Below, piece after piece: positions 7,584-15,530 of a DNA stretch of 28,047 nucleotides (its first letter is position 1; every line of letters starts with the position of its first letter). The stretch spans positions 1 through 28,047 of the forward strand of contig CAJGEC010000020.1 of NCBI GenBank assembly GCA_904502285.1, written 5' to 3'. A model generated the notes under the pieces. It searched no databases, was not told the origin of the DNA, and was given only the letters and a program-made list of their open reading frames with translations. This stretch comes from an uncultured Alistipes sp. (lineage in GTDB: Bacteria; Bacteroidota; Bacteroidia; Bacteroidales; Rikenellaceae). The translations under genes were made by a program, and so were the position numbers.

Positions 7584-7608
7584 GGGCGCATCCGAAAGGG
7601 ATACGCCC
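7584..7608 (-). terminator. Second terminator-like hairpin facing the minus-strand glucan operon
   Basis: Arms 7584-7593 and 7599-7608 enclose a 5-nt loop. On the minus strand every position pairs (one G-U), while on the plus strand one pair is A-C, so it fits better as a minus-strand hairpin. Its arm on that strand is GGGCGTATCC, the same core as the plsX terminator. Confidence 0.55.
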
Positions 7609-7645
7609 ACATCTTTCATCGGTGAATCACCTAATAAGCGGTAAA

Positions 7646-7668
7646 ACAGGAGGCTATCGTAGCCCTGT
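7646..7668 (-). terminator. Hairpin just after the GH57 gene
   Basis: On the minus strand ACAGGGCTA, loop CGA, then TAGCC-TC-CTGT form a stem with a 2-nt bulge, followed by TTTT. It lies 9 nt beyond the stop codon of the last gene of the minus-strand glucan operon. Confidence 0.55.
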
Positions 7669-7676
7669 TCGACGAC

Positions 7677-8855
7677 TTACAACTTGTTCAACTCGATTTC
7701 GAAGTCTGCCAAGACATTCATATAGTTGATAAACGCCTCGTATGCAGAGTCATAAGGGTTGAAGTATGAGTGTACATCACCATCAGAGAACCACTTAGTA
7801 GCCATATAGTAGAAGTGGTCGGAGTTCTGCATAAAGTGCCATACATACTCGAAATCCTTATTCTTAACCTTCTTGATACGTGGTGCCAACGAGTACAACT
7901 TCTGGAAAGCCTCGTTCTGCAAGTCGTTACCCAACCAAGCAGTAACATCGCGCTCCTCATCTGCCCACGACATAGCGTAAGGGCAGTGGAGGACAGCCAC
8001 AGGCTGCAACTTCTTAGATGCCTCGCTTACAGTAGCGAACTCCACCTCGCCAGTAGCCAAGAGGGCCTCAGGCAACGCCTTCATAAAGTCGAAGATACCT
8101 GTCGAAGATTTCTGGTGCTCACCGAAGGTCTCGTAGTCCATAAAGAGGTTCACAACATCGCCATTCTCTGCGGCTACCCACTGAGCAAACTTATCAGCAG
8201 TCAAAGGCCACTGGTCCCAACCCTCGTTAGAGAAGCGGAAAGCTATATCGTCAGATAGTTTGTAGTTGCGCAACAAGAGGCGAAGTTTGTTGTCGTTAGC
8301 ATCGGTATATACGAAGTTTGGAGACTTCCAACCAAGGATGTGGCGCGCGCCCTCGGCAAGCATAGTCTTGAAGCCCATACCCTCAACCGCCTTAGCGATA
8401 TCGTCAGAGTAGATCAACTCGGTATTGCGGAAGGCTGTAGGCTTAACACCAAACTCCTCCTTGAGCATCTGGCTGTGCAACTTGACCTCCTGCTTAAACT
8501 CCTCCACAGAGTAGAGCGACGACAACGAGTGTGAATAGGTCTCACCAAGGAACTCCACACAACCAGTCTCGGCAAGACGCTTGAATGACTCCAACACCTC
8601 AGGAGCATAGGCCTTGAACTGCTCGACAGCAGAGCCTGTGATAGAGAACGAGCAACGCAAAGCACCGTCGTACTTCTTGATTAGATTCAACAACAACGCA
8701 TTCATTGGCAAGTAGCACTCACGAGCCACCTTCTGCATAATTGAGCGGTTGGTGAAGTCGTCGAGATAGTTGTGGTCGTTGCCCATATTGAAGAAACGAT
8801 AGGTCTTCAAACGCCAAGGCTGATGAACCTGGAAATAGAAACAAACTGTCTTCAT
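7677..8855 (-). CDS. Glycoside hydrolase family 57 protein (alpha-amylase-like)
   Basis: This 392-residue cytoplasmic enzyme has no signal peptide. GH57 conserved regions are visible in order: HQPWR (11-15), the GETYSHS segment (104-110), the nucleophile region AFRNTEL with E146, and the acid/base region FMDYETFGEH with D240. Both catalytic residues are therefore present. GH57 members act on alpha-1,4-glucans as amylases or glucanotransferases; which applies here cannot be decided from sequence. It is the last gene of a minus-strand operon, 13 nt after a glycogen-synthase-like gene and downstream of a debranching enzyme, so storage-polysaccharide turnover is the likely role. Two hairpins downstream (7646-7668, 7584-7608) would end transcription. 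Confidence 0.92.
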   Translation of the reverse strand: MKTVCFYFQVHQPWRLKTYRFFNMGNDHNYLDDFTNRSIMQKVARECYLPMNALLLNLIKKYDGALRCSFSITGSAVEQFKAYAPEVLESFKRLAETGCVEFLGETYSHSLSSLYSVEEFKQEVKLHSQMLKEEFGVKPTAFRNTELIYSDDIAKAVEGMGFKTMLAEGARHILGWKSPNFVYTDANDNKLRLLLRNYKLSDDIAFRFSNEGWDQWPLTADKFAQWVAAENGDVVNLFMDYETFGEHQKSSTGIFDFMKALPEALLATGEVEFATVSEASKKLQPVAVLHCPYAMSWADEERDVTAWLGNDLQNEAFQKLYSLAPRIKKVKNKDFEYVWHFMQNSDHFYYMATKWFSDGDVHSYFNPYDSAYEAFINYMNVLADFEIELNKL

Positions 8856-8868
8856 ATATATTTATTTT

Positions 8869-10188
8869 TTATTTGTTACACTTATCTATAGCCTGCTGAT
8901 AGACATCCTTGATCTTGGCAGAGGCATTAACCCACTTGAGGCCATTAACCTCCTCCATACCCTTCTCCGAGAACATCTTCGCAAGGGCTGGGTAGGTAAT
9001 AAGGCCGTAGATAGCATCGGCCATAGCATCAACATCCCAGTAGTTCACCTTAACAGCATAGTCCAACACCTCCGCAACACCGCTCTGGTGAGAGATGATG
9101 GTAGGCACGTTGGAACGCATAGCCTCCAAAGGCGAGATACCGAATGGCTCAGATACAGATGGCATAATATATACATCCGAGAGCTGGAACATCTTCTGAA
9201 CGTCGTCACCCTTGAGGAAGCCCGTGAAGTGGAAACGGTCCGAGATGCCGAGTTGCGCAACACGACGGATACAGTGGTTCATCATATCGCCCGAACCAGC
9301 CATAACGAAACGCACGTTAGGCACTCGCTTAAGCACCTTCGCAGCAGCCTCGATGAAGTAGTCGGGACCCTTCTGGAAGGTGATACGACCGAGGAATGTG
9401 ACAATCTTATCCTTCACACCGCGCTGAGGAACAGGGTTGTCGTTCTCGGCGAACTGCACAGCGTTATGCACCGCAACAACCTTCTCTGGCTCGATATTAT
9501 ACTTCTCGATAACGATATTTCGTGTGAGGTTCGATACCGCGATAACCATATCGGCAGCAGCCATACCCGCGCGCTCAATCTCGTAGACACGTGTGTCGAT
9601 ATTGTCGCTTGACGAACGGTCGAACGACGTAGCGTGCATATGTACTACAAGAGGTTTGCCAGAGACCTGCTTAGCAGCAATACCTGCGAAGTAGGTAAGC
9701 CAGTCGTGGGCGTGGATAACGTCGAACTGACCCTCAAGTTGGCGAGCAACCTCCGCAGCAACAACAGCATAGCGCGCAACCTCCTCCATAATGTTTGCAC
9801 CATACTTACCAGAGAAGGTGTAACGCTGAGTCCAGCTATCACCCTTGCGCTCCCAGAACTTCTTACCCGTGCGCTCGTAGCCCTCGCGATAGGTAGCCCA
9901 CTCCTCAGGAGATATGTATGGCACCATATTCGAGTCGATATGGATGAAGGAGATCTTACGCATAATATCATCTGCGCCCTCAATACTTGAGTCACAGTAG
10001 CGTGCCTCGATATCGCTGGCATTGACAACCTTAACAAAGCTCTGGTCCTCGTCACCCGAAGCCTTAGGCATCACGAAGATAACCTCGACATCGTTGCGAG
10101 CCAAGCCCTGAGTCATACCATAGCACGCCGTACCTAAACCGCCGGCAATATGGGGAGGAAACTCCCAGCCGAACATTAAGACTCTCAT
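8869..10188 (-). CDS. Glycogen-synthase-like glycosyltransferase (GT-B fold, GT4/GT5 type)
   Basis: This 439-residue retaining glycosyltransferase has two Rossmann domains. The N-terminal domain has WEFPPHIAGGLG (8-19), the glycine loop that binds sugar nucleotide, and AHDW (160-163). The C-terminal domain has LGRITFQKG (266-274) with the Arg/Lys that contact the donor phosphates, and SEPFGISPLE (346-355), which is the E-X7-E signature. It would extend alpha-1,4-glucan from ADP- or UDP-glucose. It lacks the exact KTGGL loop of E. coli GlgA. It sits 21 nt after the debranching gene and 13 nt before GH57, so glucan metabolism is the best reading; a general GT4 is the alternative. Confidence 0.88.
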   Translation of the reverse strand: MRVLMFGWEFPPHIAGGLGTACYGMTQGLARNDVEVIFVMPKASGDEDQSFVKVVNASDIEARYCDSSIEGADDIMRKISFIHIDSNMVPYISPEEWATYREGYERTGKKFWERKGDSWTQRYTFSGKYGANIMEEVARYAVVAAEVARQLEGQFDVIHAHDWLTYFAGIAAKQVSGKPLVVHMHATSFDRSSSDNIDTRVYEIERAGMAAADMVIAVSNLTRNIVIEKYNIEPEKVVAVHNAVQFAENDNPVPQRGVKDKIVTFLGRITFQKGPDYFIEAAAKVLKRVPNVRFVMAGSGDMMNHCIRRVAQLGISDRFHFTGFLKGDDVQKMFQLSDVYIMPSVSEPFGISPLEAMRSNVPTIISHQSGVAEVLDYAVKVNYWDVDAMADAIYGLITYPALAKMFSEKGMEEVNGLKWVNASAKIKDVYQQAIDKCNK

Positions 10189-10209
10189 AATATATCTATT
10201 TTTACGTTT

Positions 10210-12234
10210 TTACTTCTTTACACTCTTACGTACGCACTTGCGCTTAGGTTTCTCCTCCTTAGTCTCCTCCTTCGCACTCTTTGGTTTGCAAGCCTTACGC
10301 TTAGGCTTCGAGTACTTCTCGATAAGGGAGTTGATGAGGAGCAAGCCCGCTACCGATGTAGCGTGTGACACCGAGCCACGTGGGTTGTGTGGAGGGTCAC
10401 CCTCGAAACGCTCAGAGATAGAGCCTACGCACTTAGTCTGCAACTCCGCATCGAAGCCATCCAGCACGTGCTTAGCGTCGGTCAAGAAACTCTCACCTAC
10501 GATATCGAAGCCTCCCTCGATGGTGAGAACAAGTGGCCATATCCAAGCAGAGCCATTGCGCGAAGCGAGATCCTGCGAACGCTGATCCTCGTTGTAGTTC
10601 GACTTGTATAGTGGGTTACGTGGTGAGAGGGTGCGCAAACCGCGTGAAGTGAAGAGGTGCTCGTTGATGGTCTGCAACACGCGCACACTCTTATCCTCCT
10701 CCAACATCTTATAGTCGAGACCCACGACAACAGCCATATTTGGGCGGATGAACTTATTCACCTCGTCGTAGTTTACATAGTCGGCAACATAGCCCTCCTC
10801 TTCCAACCAGAACTTCTGGACGAACGAGCTCTTAATACGCTCAGGCAACCCCTTCCACTCGGCAACAAAGGCCTTGTCGCCCTGCTTCTTAGCCACCGCC
10901 AACGTGTACTCCACGGCATTATACCACAAGGCCTGAAGCTCTACGGGGTAGCCACGACGTGGGGTCAGAGGCGCTCCATCAACAACAGTACCCATCCAAG
11001 TCAATGGACGCTCGGCCCAAGCCCAGATCAAGGCGTTGTCGTGCATCTTAACCTCCTCTCCAAAGCCACGACGATAAGCCTCCAAGATAGCCTTCATCAC
11101 GCCACCATACTTAGCCCACAACTCCTTCTGTGGAAGGTATGCCTCAAGGTGCTGAAGAGCATAGAAGAACCAGAGTGGCGCATCGGCAGTAGAAGGAGTA
11201 ACACGGCACTCCAACAAGCCAGATGCCTCGATATCCTTAACCGCAGTGTCGAGGACAGCGATGCAATCCTCCACATTTCCCTGAGCAAGGGTGAGACCAG
11301 GCAGTGCCATAAAGGTATCCTCCATAAATGAGCCAAACCAAGGGTAGCCAGCAACGACCTCCACTCGATTACCTGGACGACGGATGATGAACTGACGTGC
11401 CGAGTGCTTCAAGCAACTCAAGAAATCAATCTTATGGGTGCGACGAGCAAGAGCCCCCTCATATACTGCCGAGATAGTCTCGTCGGTAGCCATCATATCT
11501 GTAGCCGCCGAGAAGATTACGCTCTCGCCCTTCTTAATATTAAATTCGAAATAACCTGGGGTGAGCAAATCCTCGTGACCCTCGTAGCCACGAGCCAACT
11601 CCTTGCGATACTCGAAATTGTAGTACCAGTCGGGAGCTGCTATAAACTCTGTCTCGGCCTTATTCACCTGCATATTGAGCCAAGGGAAGCCATCATACAA
11701 ACGACACTTTACACCGTATGGAATTGGGTAGGCTCTGCCATCGGCCTCAACATTTGCCTTCGACAAGGAGTGCTTGTCGCGGAAGGCCAACAATGGACGT
11801 AGGCGCAATGTGGTGTCGGAGTGAGCATCAACCAACGTATAGCGAATCATAAGTTGCGTACGGTTATGAATCCACAGCAACTCCTTACGCAATACAGCAC
11901 CACCCACACGATAGGTTATCGTAGGTGTTGGTGTGTACTCGAAGTCAGTGATATACTTATGACCACGAGGCTCATAGGTACCCTCGAAGCGATGAAGCGC
12001 GAGATTAAACGACTGGTCGTGCTGAATGATGGTCTCATCAAGCGACGATAGCAACACATAGGTACGGTCGCTCTGGTCGATGGGTGCAACCATCAAACCG
12101 TGATACTTGCGTGTGTTGCAACAAACGATGGTGGTACTCATATAACCGCCACGACGATCCGTAGCAAGCATCTCTCTATCGAGCGAGTACTCCAAATTTG
12201 CCAACTCACGTTTGTCGAATTTAAGTCCTGACAT
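10210..12234 (-). CDS. Glycogen debranching enzyme (amylo-alpha-1,6-glucosidase family)
   Basis: This 674-residue protein has an N-terminal beta-rich GDE_N-type domain (about 1-260; LATDRRGGYMSTT and NTRKYHGL near residues 24-47) followed by an (alpha/alpha)6 catalytic domain typical of bacterial GDE_C enzymes. It would hydrolyse alpha-1,6 branch points of glycogen in the cytoplasm. The segment GYPWFGSFMEDTFMALPG (296-313) corresponds to a family signature that usually reads WGRD; here it reads FMED, keeping the Asp. The last 35 or so residues are very Lys-rich (PKRKACKPKSAKEE and onward), a tail I do not associate with the family. It is the first gene of the glucan operon. Confidence 0.9.
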   Translation of the reverse strand: MSGLKFDKRELANLEYSLDREMLATDRRGGYMSTTIVCCNTRKYHGLMVAPIDQSDRTYVLLSSLDETIIQHDQSFNLALHRFEGTYEPRGHKYITDFEYTPTPTITYRVGGAVLRKELLWIHNRTQLMIRYTLVDAHSDTTLRLRPLLAFRDKHSLSKANVEADGRAYPIPYGVKCRLYDGFPWLNMQVNKAETEFIAAPDWYYNFEYRKELARGYEGHEDLLTPGYFEFNIKKGESVIFSAATDMMATDETISAVYEGALARRTHKIDFLSCLKHSARQFIIRRPGNRVEVVAGYPWFGSFMEDTFMALPGLTLAQGNVEDCIAVLDTAVKDIEASGLLECRVTPSTADAPLWFFYALQHLEAYLPQKELWAKYGGVMKAILEAYRRGFGEEVKMHDNALIWAWAERPLTWMGTVVDGAPLTPRRGYPVELQALWYNAVEYTLAVAKKQGDKAFVAEWKGLPERIKSSFVQKFWLEEEGYVADYVNYDEVNKFIRPNMAVVVGLDYKMLEEDKSVRVLQTINEHLFTSRGLRTLSPRNPLYKSNYNEDQRSQDLASRNGSAWIWPLVLTIEGGFDIVGESFLTDAKHVLDGFDAELQTKCVGSISERFEGDPPHNPRGSVSHATSVAGLLLINSLIEKYSKPKRKACKPKSAKEETKEEKPKRKCVRKSVKK

Positions 12235-12338
12235 AGTTTCTATTATTTTGTTTATAGTTTTTTCGCTACTTATACACTACTATATACCACAAATGGCTGA
12301 CTATCAGAACGATAACCCAACCCATTGTAATACACTAC

Positions 12339-12357
12339 GATAAACGAATATTTTATC
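12339..12357. repeat. Imperfect palindrome in the glucan operon leader
   Basis: GATAAA, 7 nt, then TTTATC forms a 6-bp inverted repeat next to the predicted transcription start of the debranching-glycosyltransferase-GH57 operon. It could be an operator or an mRNA hairpin. The regulator is unknown. Confidence 0.35.
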
Positions 12358-12362
12358 AATAG

Positions 12363-12394
12363 TAAAGATATAGCATTTTTTTGAAAACGCCAAA
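12363..12394 (-). promoter_or_regulatory. Predicted promoter of the glucan operon
   Basis: On the minus strand TTTG (12394-12391), 20 bp, then TATCTTTA (12370-12363). The -7 element differs from TAnnTTTG only at the last base. Transcription would start near 12356, giving a leader of about 120 nt before the debranching enzyme ATG. Confidence 0.5.
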
Positions 12395-12397
12395 TAA

Positions 12398-13510
12398 TTA
12401 TGCAAAAAATGACTCTATAACGGCATCTGATAGCATAAATTTCGATGTCGGCAAGGCCAACCTATCTCCTTGGCGAATAACCGTTTTAGCATCGAGCCAC
12501 ACCTTCGCAGCTCGCTCTATGCGCTCAGCCTCGGCCCTACCGAAGCGCTGAGCGATATAGCCCAAGTTGATACCCTCGACCCGACGCAACGAGGTCATAA
12601 CATACTCGTTAAGGTGGTCACGCTTTGTGAGACTCTCCGACTCGAAACATACATCCCCTTGTCCATACTCCTTGGCTGTAGATATACACCACCTACGGTC
12701 GTCGCCACTGAACGAATGGGCTCCAGGGCCTATGCCCAAATACTCCACCCCTGTCCAGTAGGCCGAGTTATGCTTAGCTCTACGACCCTCAAGGGCGTAG
12801 TTCGAGACCTCGTAATGCTCATACCCTGCCCTCTGCAACATACTCTCCACCAGGGCGTAATCGCGCTCCGACTGCTCCTCTTCGACAGGTTTATACTCAC
12901 CCTTGCGCACCATAAGGCCCAACCTCGTTCGCTCCTCAACCGTGAGATGGTAGGCCGAGATATGCTCCACGCCCAAGGCCAAAGCCTCCTCGACACTCTC
13001 TCTAAGCCAGCTATCACCAAAACCCGCCACACCAAAAATAAGGTCGATAGATATATTATCGTAGCCCGCCCTGCGAAGTCGCTGAACCGACTCCACAGCC
13101 TCCGTAGCACTATGTCGGCGATTCATAAATTGAAGCACCCTATCGTCGAAGGATTGGATGCCAAGGCTAAGACGATTAACCGAGGTTTTATGCAACTCCT
13201 CCACATACTCCTCTGTGAGGTCGTCGGGATTGGCCTCGACGGTAACCTCCTCAACAGCCGAGCAGTCGAAGAGGTTACGGGCGTGTTGAATTATACGTTC
13301 AATCTCTTTTGGGGCAACCAACGAGGGTGTGCCACCACCGAAATATACAGATGTTATACGCCTATCGCTAAGGTAGTTAGCTCGTTCATCAAGTTCTCGG
13401 TGCATACCCTCCACCACCTTTGGCAACAACCCCAAAGCACCCACCTTATAGAAGTCGCAATAGGTGCATATACGCTTACAGAATGGAATATGAAAATAGA
13501 GTGTTGCCAT
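12398..13510 (-). CDS. hemW: Radical SAM heme chaperone HemW (HemN-like)
   Basis: This 370-residue radical SAM protein has the cluster motif CKRICTYC (C11, C15, C18) directly after the YFHIPF start, then YFGGGTPS, the SAM-binding IDLIFG segment, and KHNSAYW with LGIGPGAHSF. These are the hallmarks of HemW, which delivers heme to respiratory enzymes, rather than coproporphyrinogen dehydrogenase HemN. The start is placed at 13510 (MATLYFHIPFC). An upstream in-frame ATG at 13534 overlaps the -7 box at 13532-13539 and cannot be translated from that promoter. A plus-strand ORF spans the whole gene but is only its antisense shadow. Confidence 0.92.
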   Translation of the reverse strand: MATLYFHIPFCKRICTYCDFYKVGALGLLPKVVEGMHRELDERANYLSDRRITSVYFGGGTPSLVAPKEIERIIQHARNLFDCSAVEEVTVEANPDDLTEEYVEELHKTSVNRLSLGIQSFDDRVLQFMNRRHSATEAVESVQRLRRAGYDNISIDLIFGVAGFGDSWLRESVEEALALGVEHISAYHLTVEERTRLGLMVRKGEYKPVEEEQSERDYALVESMLQRAGYEHYEVSNYALEGRRAKHNSAYWTGVEYLGIGPGAHSFSGDDRRWCISTAKEYGQGDVCFESESLTKRDHLNEYVMTSLRRVEGINLGYIAQRFGRAEAERIERAAKVWLDAKTVIRQGDRLALPTSKFMLSDAVIESFFA

Positions 13511-13531
13511 AGCATTGCCTTTCGATAAGGA

Positions 13532-13539
13532 CAAAGTTA
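13532..13539 (-). promoter_or_regulatory. -7 element of the hemW promoter
   Basis: The minus strand reads TAACTTTG, matching TAnnTTTG, 21 nt before the chosen hemW ATG. No clear -33 TTG is seen at normal spacing. It decides the start codon of hemW. Confidence 0.55.
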
Positions 13540-13584
13540 CCGAAAAGTTTAGAATAATGAAATAGTCTATTGCAAAATTGTATT

Positions 13585-13592
13585 ATATTTGC
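13585..13592 (+). promoter_or_regulatory. -7 element of the serine dehydratase promoter
   Basis: TATATTTG matches TAnnTTTG and lies 29 nt before the sdaA ATG at 13622. TTG at 13571-13573 is closer than usual (11 bp). Confidence 0.5.
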
Positions 13593-13621
13593 AGTAGCAA
13601 ACCGTTATAAAGAATCTCTCT

Positions 13622-14818
13622 ATGAAGAGCATAAAAGAGTTATATCGCATTGGAACAGGCCCTTCGAGCAGCCATACTATGGCTCCACGACGTGCGGCCG
13701 AGATTTTTCAGCACCGCAATCCCGATTGTACATACTTCCGCGTAACCCTCTATGGTAGCCTTGCCGCTACGGGACGAGGCCACTTGACCGACCAGGCTAT
13801 CTTCGATACGCTCAGGCCTCACGGCAACGTCGAACTTATCTGGGAGCCCTCGATATTCAAGCCATTCCACCCCAACGGTATGCGCTTCGAGGCCATTGAG
13901 GATAACAACGTCGTCGATGACTGGACCGTCTATAGCGTAGGTGGAGGTGCCTTAGCCGAGGAGGACAGCACCCCCATCGAGACCGCCGACATATACCCCG
14001 ACAAGAAACTGGTGGATATATTGAAGTGGTGTACCGAACACGGTCGCACCTTCTGGGAGTATGTCGAGATGTATGAGGGCAAGGAGATTTGGATATTTTT
14101 GGCAAAGATATGGCGCGTGATGCGCGAGGCCGTGGAGCGAGGTATCGAGACCGACGGCGTAATCCCTGGCCCACTCAACCTCCCTCGTCGTGCTATGCGC
14201 TACAACGTGAGGGCTTCGGGATATAAGCAGAGTCTTCAGTCTCGTGGCCTTATCTTCTCGTACGCCTTGGCCGTGAGCGAGGAGAATGCCTCTGGTGGCC
14301 GTATCGTCACCGCCCCAACGTGTGGCTCATCAGGAGTACTTCCTGCCGTACTCTACCACCTCTGGAAGACCCGCGAATTCAGCGAGGCACGCATCTGTCG
14401 CGCTCTTGCCACAGCGGGCCTCATCGGAAATATCGTCAAGCACAACGCCTCAATCTCTGGAGCAGAGGTGGGCTGTCAGGGCGAGGTGGGTGTAGCCTGC
14501 GCTATGGCTGCTGCCGCAGCAAACCAGCTCTTTGGTGGCACCCCCGCACAGATTGAGTATGCCGCCGAGATGGGTCTTGAGCACCACCTCGGTATGACGT
14601 GCGACCCCGTATGTGGTTTGGTGCAAATCCCCTGCATCGAGCGTAACGCCTACGCCGCAGCACGAGCCTTGGATGCCAACCTATACTCGATGTACACCGA
14701 TGGTCACCACCGCGTGTCGTTCGACCGTGTGGTGGAGGTGATGAAGCAGACGGGCCACGACCTCCCATCCATCTACAAGGAGACGGGTGAGGGTGGTCTT
14801 GCCAAGGACTTCTTCTAA
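13622..14818 (+). CDS. sdaA: L-serine ammonia-lyase (iron-sulfur L-serine dehydratase)
   Basis: This 398-residue single-chain enzyme has beta and alpha domains fused in the usual order. It converts L-serine to pyruvate and ammonia with an oxygen-sensitive [4Fe-4S] cluster. Motifs: the N-terminal GTGPSSSHTMAP (11-22), TAPTCGSSG (230-238), GAEVGCQGEVG (280-290) and the MTCDPVCGLVQIPCIERN region (325-342). C285, C327 and C338 are the likely cluster ligands. Length is shorter than E. coli SdaA (454), with the difference in the N-terminal half. It is transcribed alone, divergent from hemW. A hairpin at 14853-14880 lies between it and the convergent pair that follows. Confidence 0.95.
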   Translation: MKSIKELYRIGTGPSSSHTMAPRRAAEIFQHRNPDCTYFRVTLYGSLAATGRGHLTDQAIFDTLRPHGNVELIWEPSIFKPFHPNGMRFEAIEDNNVVDDWTVYSVGGGALAEEDSTPIETADIYPDKKLVDILKWCTEHGRTFWEYVEMYEGKEIWIFLAKIWRVMREAVERGIETDGVIPGPLNLPRRAMRYNVRASGYKQSLQSRGLIFSYALAVSEENASGGRIVTAPTCGSSGVLPAVLYHLWKTREFSEARICRALATAGLIGNIVKHNASISGAEVGCQGEVGVACAMAAAAANQLFGGTPAQIEYAAEMGLEHHLGMTCDPVCGLVQIPCIERNAYAAARALDANLYSMYTDGHHRVSFDRVVEVMKQTGHDLPSIYKETGEGGLAKDFF

Positions 14819-14854
14819 CCGCGGCGACAACCGAGCGTAACATATATAATAGAG

Positions 14855-14878
14855 GTGGGTGGTCTAATGGCCACCCAC
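14855..14878. terminator. Hairpin shared by converging sdaA and the 95-residue membrane gene
   Basis: GTGGGTGG (14855-14862) and CCACCCAC (14871-14878) pair perfectly with an 8-nt loop. The right arm overlaps the last codons of the minus-strand gene that stops at 14864. No T-run follows on either strand, so intrinsic termination is uncertain. Confidence 0.4.
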
Positions 14879-15151
14879 GATCTCGTTTAAAAGCCTCCTT
14901 ACCCACACGTAACACCGCTCAAAGGTCGAACTCACCTCGTAGATAGTATCTATGCGTCGGCGAATCCTGAGAATGGATGTGCGCAGCCAGAGCAGGTAGA
15001 CCACCACAGCGACCACAATCGACACAGAGCCAACAATGATGTAGCAGAGGGCTAAGTGGTCTATTATTTCGGCAAGGGCGAGGACCATCGCCATAGCGAA
15101 CATCCCTAAGCCTAAGAGGAGGGTCGCAACGAAGATAAGAGCCGAGAGCAT
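14864..15151 (-). CDS. Small membrane protein, two predicted helices
   Basis: This 95-residue protein has two strongly hydrophobic segments (about 3-27 and 36-57), then a basic stretch with alternating Arg/Ile (RTSILRIRRRID) and an amphipathic C-terminal helix. I do not recognise a named family with confidence. The arrangement of a YtxH-type gene followed by a two-helix membrane protein resembles YtxH/phage-holin-like pairs seen in Bacteroidota, which here are housekeeping genes rather than prophage genes. It starts 17 nt after the YtxH-type gene, so they form one operon. The stop codon falls inside the hairpin at 14855-14878. Confidence 0.6.
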   Translation of the reverse strand: MLSALIFVATLLLGLGMFAMAMVLALAEIIDHLALCYIIVGSVSIVVAVVVYLLWLRTSILRIRRRIDTIYEVSSTFERCYVWVRRLLNEIVGGH

Positions 15152-15168
15152 CGCTACGCTTCAAAATA

Positions 15169-15363
15169 CTATTCGTCGTCGTTACCCCCTTCACAACCAC
15201 AGTCGCAATAGTGGTGACGCATACGCTCCGCAGCACCATCAACGGCCGAACGAATCTTGCCTCGCAACTCCTTGCCCGTTTGTGGTGTAACAAGCATCGC
15301 AATAGCAGCTCCTACAACAGCACCTCCAAGGGCTGTAAGTAGACAGAGTGATGAATGTTTCAT
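15169..15363 (-). CDS. YtxH domain-containing small protein with a Cys-rich tail
   Basis: This 64-residue protein has a Gly/Ala-rich N-terminal membrane segment (ALGGAVVGAAIAMLV) followed by TPQTGKELRGKIRSAV, the typical YtxH pattern of a helix then a basic amphipathic stretch. YtxH proteins are general-stress or envelope-associated small proteins of poorly known function. Unusual here is the end: HH, then CDCGC, then an acidic GGNDDE tail, a possible metal-binding cluster. No clear Bacteroidota promoter was found upstream in 15364-15480. It leads the two-gene operon with the 95-residue membrane protein. Confidence 0.7.
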   Translation of the reverse strand: MKHSSLCLLTALGGAVVGAAIAMLVTPQTGKELRGKIRSAVDGAAERMRHHYCDCGCEGGNDDE

Positions 15364-15480
15364 AGTCGCAAAATTTTAAATGTGTTAAAACCAAGCCTCA
15401 ACCAATAGGCCTGGCCACACCACTATTGCAAACCTTAAGCCAAAAAGAGTATCGACAAACGAACAAATAGCAAACTACTC

Positions 15481-15511
15481 TTGCCTCATTACGCCATTTT
15501 TTATACTTTTG
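15481..15511 (+). promoter_or_regulatory. Promoter of the SLOG-family gene
   Basis: TTG (15481-15483), 20 bp, then TACTTTTG (15504-15511) matches the Bacteroidota consensus well. The start codon follows 19 nt after the -7 box. Confidence 0.7.
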
Positions 15512-15530
15512 TCCTGAATATCTACGAAAT

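Noticed and set aside
10657..11331. A 224-codon plus-strand frame opposite the debranching enzyme gene
   Set aside because: Antisense shadow; no family features, and the minus-strand product is well supported.
12470..13528. A 352-codon plus-strand frame opposite hemW
   Set aside because: It lies entirely antisense to a clear radical SAM gene with all motifs, and its composition is what codon bias on the other strand would produce.
14864..15363. Prophage holin-like gene pair
   Set aside because: No other phage genes nearby; the YtxH neighbour and surrounding housekeeping genes point to a chromosomal envelope-protein pair.
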